A DNA stretch of 9,869 nt from NCBI GenBank assembly GCA_016780605.1, contig JADHLS010000124.1, positions 1 to 9,869 of the forward strand, given 5' to 3'. This document shows positions 5,113-9,869 of the stretch, in pieces. Below the pieces are notes generated by a model. The model made no database searches and had not been told where the DNA came from. It saw only the letters and a list, made by a program, of their open reading frames with translations. Position 1 is the stretch's first letter, and each line of letters begins with the position of its first letter. This stretch comes from Reyranella sp. (GTDB taxonomy: Bacteria > Pseudomonadota > Alphaproteobacteria > Reyranellales > Reyranellaceae). Position numbers and translations under genes: made by a program.

Positions 5113-6476
5113 TTCAAAAACTCCGCGATCACCAGGTGGTTTTCCTTCACCGGCCAGGTGCGCGCGGGGATCGTTTCGTTGTTCAGCACCGCCATCACGG
5201 TGCGCGGGCTGGCATCGAAGGTGAGCTTGCCGACCGAGACGGCCGGCACGCCGTCGGTGATGCCGGGCGGCACCTTGCCGTCGAGGCTGAACTTGTCGCG
5301 GCCAACGCCGAAATAGCCGCGCGGCCGGCTCATGCTGACGACGGCGGCGGCCTGCTCGTCGCCCTTGGCGAACACGGCCGGCCTGAGATGCACCACGTCG
5401 CTCGAGCGCAGGAACGGCGAGCGGTAGGTATGGGTGATGGGCTGCGCCGCCATGCGCAGCACGAACTCGTAATAGGCATCGGAGCGGCCGATGAAGGGCC
5501 CCCAGACGCCATCCTCGCCGGTCACCTTGCGATGGGCGGGCGTCGTGGTCTTGCGCTCGCCGGACTTGGCATCGACCTCGAAGAGCTCGACCTCGGCGTC
5601 GGCGACGGGAAGGTTGGTGTAGGCGCCGTCGGCGAGCCCGGTCACCTTGCCGTTCAGAGTCGGCAACGGTTCCTGGGTGATGAACAGGTTGCCGGGCTGC
5701 TTGCCGGTGATGAACTCGTACATGGCGGCGAAGGCGAGCTTGTTGAACGCCACCTCGCGATGATCGAGCCCATCCAGGATGACGTTCCTGGCGCCGCGTA
5801 GCGCGGAGGAATCGTAGCTGACACCGGTGGGCTTGCCGGGCGCGCCGACGAAGCGGCCGTCGGGCTGGGAGTACTTGTCGTTGGTGTCGGAGCGGATCGC
5901 CATCATGGCGACGCCGGGAATGAGATCGTCGGGGCCTGCGTTCAGCTCCTTCAGGAACGTGTAGGCGCCGTTGAACTCGCTGCCGACCAGCAGCGTGTCG
6001 GAATTGACCACACCCTTGTTGGGCGTGCCGCAGAGCACGGCATGACTCACGAACTCAGCGCCACCGCCGTTCTTCAGGTAACTGCGAATGGCGTTGCCGC
6101 CGCGCGAGGAGCCGACCAGCGCCACCTTGCGCCGGCCCGTCGCCTTCAGCGCCGCCTGCACATAGGCCGCGAGCTCCTTCATCTGCTCCTCGGCCGAAGA
6201 CCGGAAGGGCTCGGGCTTGGCGTCCTCGCGCCGCGCGTTGGGATAGGCGAAGTCGATGGCGAAGAGCTGGTTGCGCTTGTAGCCGTTGGCCTCGAAACGC
6301 CAGATGTTGTTGATCCACAGCGCGCTCGAATCGCCGTTGCCATGCACGAAGACCACCGGCGGCGGGCCCTGTTCAGGGGTCTGCTGGCGGCGTTGCGGCT
6401 GCTGCTGCTGGGCGAGCGCGAGCGACGGCCACAGCGCAGCGGTTCCGCCGAGCAGGGCGCGTCTCGAAATCCTCAC
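5109..6476 (-). CDS. Tat-exported alpha/beta hydrolase (lipase/esterase-like) with C-terminal beta domain
   Basis: A 455-residue exported serine hydrolase. The N-terminus MRISRRALLGG followed by a hydrophobic stretch to ALA (residue 22) is a twin-arginine signal; a Gln/Pro-rich linker follows (23-36). The hydrolase domain shows VVFVHGNGD (41-49, oxyanion strand), VALVGSSRGGN (118-128, nucleophile S124 in GxSxG), an acid candidate at D197 in RSDTNDK, and the probable catalytic H239 in LDGLDHREV. This resembles bacterial class-2-like lipases. Residues about 265-455 form an extra beta-rich region beginning LNGKVTGLADG and containing PVADAEVELFEV, like a carboxypeptidase-regulatory/transthyretin-type sandwich. 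The GTG start at 6476 is chosen for GGGGGAG five bases upstream; the ATG at 6494 would add six residues. It is first in a four-gene operon. Substrate unknown. Confidence 0.88.
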   Translation of the reverse strand: MRISRRALLGGTAALWPSLALAQQQQPQRRQQTPEQGPPPVVFVHGNGDSSALWINNIWRFEANGYKRNQLFAIDFAYPNARREDAKPEPFRSSAEEQMKELAAYVQAALKATGRRKVALVGSSRGGNAIRSYLKNGGGAEFVSHAVLCGTPNKGVVNSDTLLVGSEFNGAYTFLKELNAGPDDLIPGVAMMAIRSDTNDKYSQPDGRFVGAPGKPTGVSYDSSALRGARNVILDGLDHREVAFNKLAFAAMYEFITGKQPGNLFITQEPLPTLNGKVTGLADGAYTNLPVADAEVELFEVDAKSGERKTTTPAHRKVTGEDGVWGPFIGRSDAYYEFVLRMAAQPITHTYRSPFLRSSDVVHLRPAVFAKGDEQAAAVVSMSRPRGYFGVGRDKFSLDGKVPPGITDGVPAVSVGKLTFDASPRTVMAVLNNETIPARTWPVKENHLVIAEFLN

Positions 6477-6571
6477 TTTTTCTCCCCCAGACATTGCGCC
6501 CCATGTTCGCAAATGCCGGCAGCCGACGCCACCGCCCGGTCGACGCGGATCACGCCGCCGTGACCGCGGCA

Positions 6572-6600
6572 TTGCATCGCCGATCCCTGCCCGCTACGAC
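6572..6600 (+). promoter_or_regulatory. Candidate promoter giving a leaderless hemD transcript
   Basis: TTGCAT (6572-6577), a 17-base spacer and TACGAC (6595-6600) each match 3 of 6 consensus bases. The -10 ends six bases before the hemD ATG, so transcription would begin at or next to the ATG. No Shine-Dalgarno is present upstream of hemD, which agrees with leaderless translation. Weak by sequence alone. Confidence 0.3.
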
Positions 6601-6606
6601 AACCGC

Positions 6607-8529
6607 ATGCGCGTCCTGATCCTGCGGCCGGAACGCGAGGCGACGGCGCTGGCGATGGCGCTCGGCGAGCGCGGCCATGTGCCGGTGATCGCCCCGCTGT
6701 TCCGGCTGGAGTTCCTGCATCCGCCGACGGACTTCTCCGCCGCGCTGGCCGCCTGCCAGGCCGTGCTGCTGACTTCGGCCAACGGCGCACGGGCGCTCGC
6801 CGAAGCGAGCGAGCAGCGCGGCCGGGCGATCTTCGCGGTGGGCGATACGACCGCCAGCACCGCCGAGGGATTGGGCTTCAGCGACGTGCTCTCCGCCGCG
6901 GGCGATGCGCCAGCCCTGGTCGAGCTCGTCAAGGCGCGGCTCAAGCCCGCCGACGGCCCGCTGCTGCACGTGTCGGGCCGCGAGATTGCCGCCGATCTTG
7001 CCGAAGCGCTCGCCCCGGCAGGATTCGAGGTGAAGCGCTTCACCCTCTACGATGCGCGCGAGGAGACGGCGCTGCCCGAACCGGCGCGCGCCGCCCTGGA
7101 GGCGCAGGCGATCGACGTCGCCACCTTCTTCTCGCCGCGCGCGGCATCGGTATTCGCCAGCATGGTCGAGGATGCCGGCCTCTCCGGCGTGCTGCGCTCG
7201 GTCACCGCGGTTGCCATCAGCCCGGCAGCGCTGGCGCCGGTGGCCGGGCTGCCCTTCAAGGCCGCGATCGCCGCCAAGCGGCCGACCCGGCAGGCCGTGC
7301 TCGACGAGATCGACCGACTGGCCGTCGGCCCTGTACAAGGTGAGGCGACCATGACCGACGCACCTGCCAGCCCTGGCCCCGCCTCCGAGGCCGAACCCAC
7401 ACCGCCGCCGCCACCACCGGCGCCCGTTATCCGTCGCGGCCTGGGCGTGCTGGGCGCCTTCGTGATCGGGCTCGTTGCCGCGGTGATCGTACTAGCCGGG
7501 GCGTTGATCTCATTGCCGTTCTGGCCGCCGCACTTGCGCGACATGTGGCGCGGCCAGCCCGCACCACCGCCGACGTCGGGCGTCGATCTGCAGGCGCTGC
7601 GCGCCGATCTCTCCACAGTCGCCAATGCCGCGGCCGATGGCGCCCGGCGCGAATTGACGGCGCGGCTCGATGACCTGGAGAAGCGGTTGCGGGCCGTGTC
7701 GGCGACGGTGGCCGAGCGCCCGGCATCGTCGCCGGCGGCGCCGGATCCGGCCGTTGCCGACCTGCGCGGCCGCGTAGAAGCCCTGGAGAAGCGGCCGACG
7801 GAGGCCGCCCCCTCTGCGGCTGCGCCGGCGCCGGTTGTCGACGCCGAAAAGGAAAAAGAGATCGCGATGCTGACGCGCGAGATCGCCACCTTGCGGTCCT
7901 CGATCTCCGCCCTCGACCAGGCGGTGGCGACTCAGCGCGACCAGGCCAAGACGCTGAGCGATGCCGTGGGCGCCAAGAGCGGCAACGAGCAGAAGGCGCT
8001 TTCCGCGGCGCGCGCCGCAGCGGTGATCGGCGTCGCCGCCCGGCTCTCGGGCTCGATCGAAGCCGGCATTCCCTTCGCCAACGACCTCAACCTGCTGACG
8101 CCGCTGATCCAGGGCGACGCCAAGCTGGCCGAGATCTCGGCCAGCCTGCAGCCCTACGCCCAGGCTGGCGTGGCCTCGCGCGCGGCGCTGGAAGCGGACT
8201 TCCCGCAGGTCGCCAAGGCGGCGATGGCCGAGGACCTCAGCGACGATTCCTACGGCGCCCGCCTGGTCGGCAAGCTGCGCGGCCTGGTCTCGCTGCGCCG
8301 CGTCGGCGACGTGCCGGGCGACACCACCGAGGCCAGGCTGGCGCGCGCCGAGACCGCGCTGCATGCCGGCGATCTCGCCAAGGCGGTCGAGCTCGTGAAG
8401 TCGCTGCCGCCCCAGACCAACAAGGCGACGGCGGCGTGGCTTGCCAAGGCCGAGGCCCATCTCGCCGCCCGGCGCGGACTCGACCAGCTCGCGGCTTATG
8501 CGGTCACCCTGCTCGGGACGGCGCGCTGA
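6607..8529 (+). CDS. hemD: Uroporphyrinogen-III synthase fused in frame to a Mic60/mitofilin-like membrane protein
   Basis: One open frame of 640 residues. Residues 1 to about 243 are HemD, which cyclises hydroxymethylbilane to uroporphyrinogen III: RVLILRPE, VLLTSANGARAL, IFAVGDTTASTAEGLGF, LLHVSGREI, FFSPRAASVFASM and a final PTRQAVLDEIDRLA. After a short joint, residues 249-640 are an alphaproteobacterial Mic60 homologue. This has a Pro-rich stretch, one membrane segment (about 279-303, preceded by RR), long Ala/Glu/Leu-rich coiled coil (about 315-475), then the mitofilin signature region with SGSIEAGIPFANDLNLL and LRGLVSLRRVGD. Mic60 shapes inner-membrane invaginations in mitochondria and alphaproteobacteria. 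As a fusion, HemD would be held at the cytoplasmic face and the coiled coil would be periplasmic (topology inferred). An internal ATG (7351) with AGGTGA could produce Mic60 alone. hemY follows after four bases. Confidence 0.9.
   Translation: MRVLILRPEREATALAMALGERGHVPVIAPLFRLEFLHPPTDFSAALAACQAVLLTSANGARALAEASEQRGRAIFAVGDTTASTAEGLGFSDVLSAAGDAPALVELVKARLKPADGPLLHVSGREIAADLAEALAPAGFEVKRFTLYDAREETALPEPARAALEAQAIDVATFFSPRAASVFASMVEDAGLSGVLRSVTAVAISPAALAPVAGLPFKAAIAAKRPTRQAVLDEIDRLAVGPVQGEATMTDAPASPGPASEAEPTPPPPPPAPVIRRGLGVLGAFVIGLVAAVIVLAGALISLPFWPPHLRDMWRGQPAPPPTSGVDLQALRADLSTVANAAADGARRELTARLDDLEKRLRAVSATVAERPASSPAAPDPAVADLRGRVEALEKRPTEAAPSAAAPAPVVDAEKEKEIAMLTREIATLRSSISALDQAVATQRDQAKTLSDAVGAKSGNEQKALSAARAAAVIGVAARLSGSIEAGIPFANDLNLLTPLIQGDAKLAEISASLQPYAQAGVASRAALEADFPQVAKAAMAEDLSDDSYGARLVGKLRGLVSLRRVGDVPGDTTEARLARAETALHAGDLAKAVELVKSLPPQTNKATAAWLAKAEAHLAARRGLDQLAAYAVTLLGTAR
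7338..7353 (+). promoter_or_regulatory. Internal ribosome binding site and ATG for the Mic60 part
   Basis: AGGTGA (7338-7343) lies seven bases before an in-frame ATG (7351), exactly where the HemD domain ends and the usual Mic60 N-terminus (MTDAPASP, then Pro-rich, then membrane segment) begins. It is better than the sites before hemD and hemY. A TGA at 7341-7343 in another frame falls where a separate hemD would be expected to stop, suggesting that the in-frame joint may have arisen by a one- or two-base change. Use in the cell is inference. Confidence 0.55.
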
Positions 8530-8533
8530 TCGC

Positions 8534-9869
8534 ATGACCACCGTTCGCACACTGATGTGGTTCGCCATCGCCATCGTGGCGATGTTGGGCGCGGTGTGGC
8601 TGGCCGAGCGGCCGGGCACGGTCACCGCCGAATGGCAGGGCTGGCGACTGGACAGCAGCGTCGGCGTGCTGCTGGTGGCCGTCGTCGTGCTGGTCCTGCT
8701 CTGCATCGGCGGCTGGCTGCTCTATCGCTGGATTGTCGGCGCGCCATTCGCCCTGCTCGAAGGCTGGGGCGAAAGCCGCAAGAAGCGCGGCTATCGCGCG
8801 CTGACGCAGGGCTTGGCCGCCGTGGCCGCGGGTGATGCGGCCGATGCCCAGAGGAATGCGCGCAAGGCCGAGCAGCTGCTCGACGAGCCGCCGCTCACGC
8901 TGTTGCTGTCGGCGCAGGCCGCCCAGCTCGCCGGCGACCGCGACGGCGCCACCCGCGCCTTCACCGCCATGCTCGACGACGAGCACATGGCCTTCCTCGG
9001 CCTGCGCGGCCTGATCACCCAGGCGCTGCGCGAGGGCGACCAGGCGAAGGCGCTGGCCTATGCCGAGCGCGCCTTCAAGCTGAAGCCGCAGACGCCGTGG
9101 GTCGTGCATTCGCTGTTCGACATGCAGGCGCAGACGGCGCAATGGAAGGCGGCCGAGGAGACGCTGGACACCGGCCAGCGGCGCAAGGTCGTCACGCCCG
9201 ACAAGGCACGCACGCTGAAGGCCCTCCTGTTGATCGAGCGCAGCCGCGCCGCCGAGCAGGATCGCCACTCGGCCGACGCGCTGATGCTGGCGCGCGAGGC
9301 CTTCGCGCTGGCGCCCGAACGCATCGCGGTGACCCAACGCTTCGCCGAGTTGCTGATCAAGGCGGGTGACGGCAAGCGGGCGATGAAGACCCTGGAGCGC
9401 GGCTGGGCGGTGGCGCCGCATCCCGATCTCGCCAAGCTCTATCTCGAAGCCTCGGGCGAAAACGATGCCCTGAAGCGCATCGGCATCGTGCGCCGGCTGG
9501 TGGCGCAGAACCCGGACGACATCGAAAGCCATCTGGCGCTGGCGCAGGCCTCGCTCGAGGCGAGCCTGTGGGGCGAGGCGCGGCGGCAGCTCGAGACCGC
9601 GGCCGGCACCGACCCGCCGGTGCGGGTCTGCCGCCTGATGGCCGAGGTCGAGGAGCGCGCGCATGCCGACCAGGCCAAGGTGCACGAGTGGCTGGCGCGC
9701 GCCGCCGAGGCACCAGCCGACCGCTCGTGGCGCTGTACGGCCTGCGCCGCGCAACACGAGCGCTGGCGTGCGGTGTGCGAGAGCTGCGGCGCCTTCGGCA
9801 CCCTGCAATGGCGCGCGCCGGGCACGTTCGGCCATGTCCTGCCGCCCGAGACGCGCGCGGAGTTGGAGT
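8534..9869 (+). CDS. hemY: HemY-type TPR membrane protein with C-terminal zinc ribbon (runs off right edge)
   Basis: 445 complete codons are visible and the frame is open at the window end; judged by the zinc ribbon, most of the protein is present. Two N-terminal membrane segments (about 7-24 and 45-68) enclose a short loop with TAEWQGWRLD, the HemY_N domain (PF07219-like). TPR-like helical repeats follow (about 95-390, for example ALAYAERAFKLKPQTPW and ALMLAREAFALAPERIAV). C401-x2-C404 and C415-x2-C418 (WRCTACAAQ, then CESCGAFGTLQWR) form a rubredoxin-like zinc ribbon resembling that of LapB/YciM. This is not protoporphyrinogen oxidase, which shares the name in Bacillus. The exact role is unclear; it is conserved beside hemD in proteobacteria. 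It starts four bases after the hemD-mic60 stop without a strong ribosome site, so translation is probably coupled. Confidence 0.92.
   Translation, partial: MTTVRTLMWFAIAIVAMLGAVWLAERPGTVTAEWQGWRLDSSVGVLLVAVVVLVLLCIGGWLLYRWIVGAPFALLEGWGESRKKRGYRALTQGLAAVAAGDAADAQRNARKAEQLLDEPPLTLLLSAQAAQLAGDRDGATRAFTAMLDDEHMAFLGLRGLITQALREGDQAKALAYAERAFKLKPQTPWVVHSLFDMQAQTAQWKAAEETLDTGQRRKVVTPDKARTLKALLLIERSRAAEQDRHSADALMLAREAFALAPERIAVTQRFAELLIKAGDGKRAMKTLERGWAVAPHPDLAKLYLEASGENDALKRIGIVRRLVAQNPDDIESHLALAQASLEASLWGEARRQLETAAGTDPPVRVCRLMAEVEERAHADQAKVHEWLARAAEAPADRSWRCTACAAQHERWRAVCESCGAFGTLQWRAPGTFGHVLPPETRAELE

Noticed and set aside
4507..5316. Plus-strand open frame opposite the YdcF-like gene (269 residues)
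   Set aside because: It spans the boundary of two coupled minus-strand genes and has no family features.
7510..8706. Minus-strand open frame opposite the mitofilin region (398 residues)
   Set aside because: Arg/Gly-rich shadow of the coiled-coil coding sequence; no start context or recognised motif.
8504..9835. Long minus-strand open frame opposite hemY (443 residues)
   Set aside because: Its composition is Arg/Gly/His-rich without domain motifs, and the opposite strand carries a clear HemY with membrane segments, TPRs and a zinc ribbon. It is a GC-driven shadow.

Overview
The window is high-GC DNA from what looks like an alphaproteobacterium, possibly near Rhodospirillales. The reasons are a type 2 (short) ArgC, a mitofilin/Mic60 homologue next to heme genes followed by a HemY_N TPR protein, and porin-like and Tat-exported envelope proteins. 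The taxonomic placement is inference. I see no mobile element, CRISPR array, rRNA or tRNA. All clear genes are intact except argC and hemY, which run off the two edges.

Left part (1-2177): the 5' half of argC (arginine biosynthesis) lies on the minus strand behind a leader of about 200 bases. That leader holds a candidate promoter, an Arg-rich 23-codon ORF and two hairpins. Upstream of it is a 63-residue conserved-looking protein on the same strand. Then come an ATC-hydrolase family protein (+) and a TetR-family regulator (-), which converge on a shared hairpin.

Centre (2178-6494): the TetR gene is divergent from a signal-peptide-bearing outer-membrane beta-barrel gene, with a palindrome between them that could be the operator. 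A compact minus-strand operon follows: a Tat-exported alpha/beta hydrolase with an added C-terminal beta domain, a DUF218/YdcF-like protein, and two tandem paralogous secreted proteins of unknown function (about 60% identical by hand count). The first three genes are linked by 4-base start/stop overlaps (TTGA, ATGA). This is the best candidate here for an undescribed envelope system.

Right part (6607-9869): a heme-associated operon on the plus strand. HemD (uroporphyrinogen-III synthase) runs in frame, without a stop, into a Mic60/mitofilin-like membrane protein. A good internal Shine-Dalgarno and ATG at the junction would also allow separate Mic60 synthesis. A HemY-type TPR protein with a C-terminal zinc ribbon follows four bases later. 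hemC, the usual upstream neighbour, is absent; the divergent hydrolase operon takes its place.
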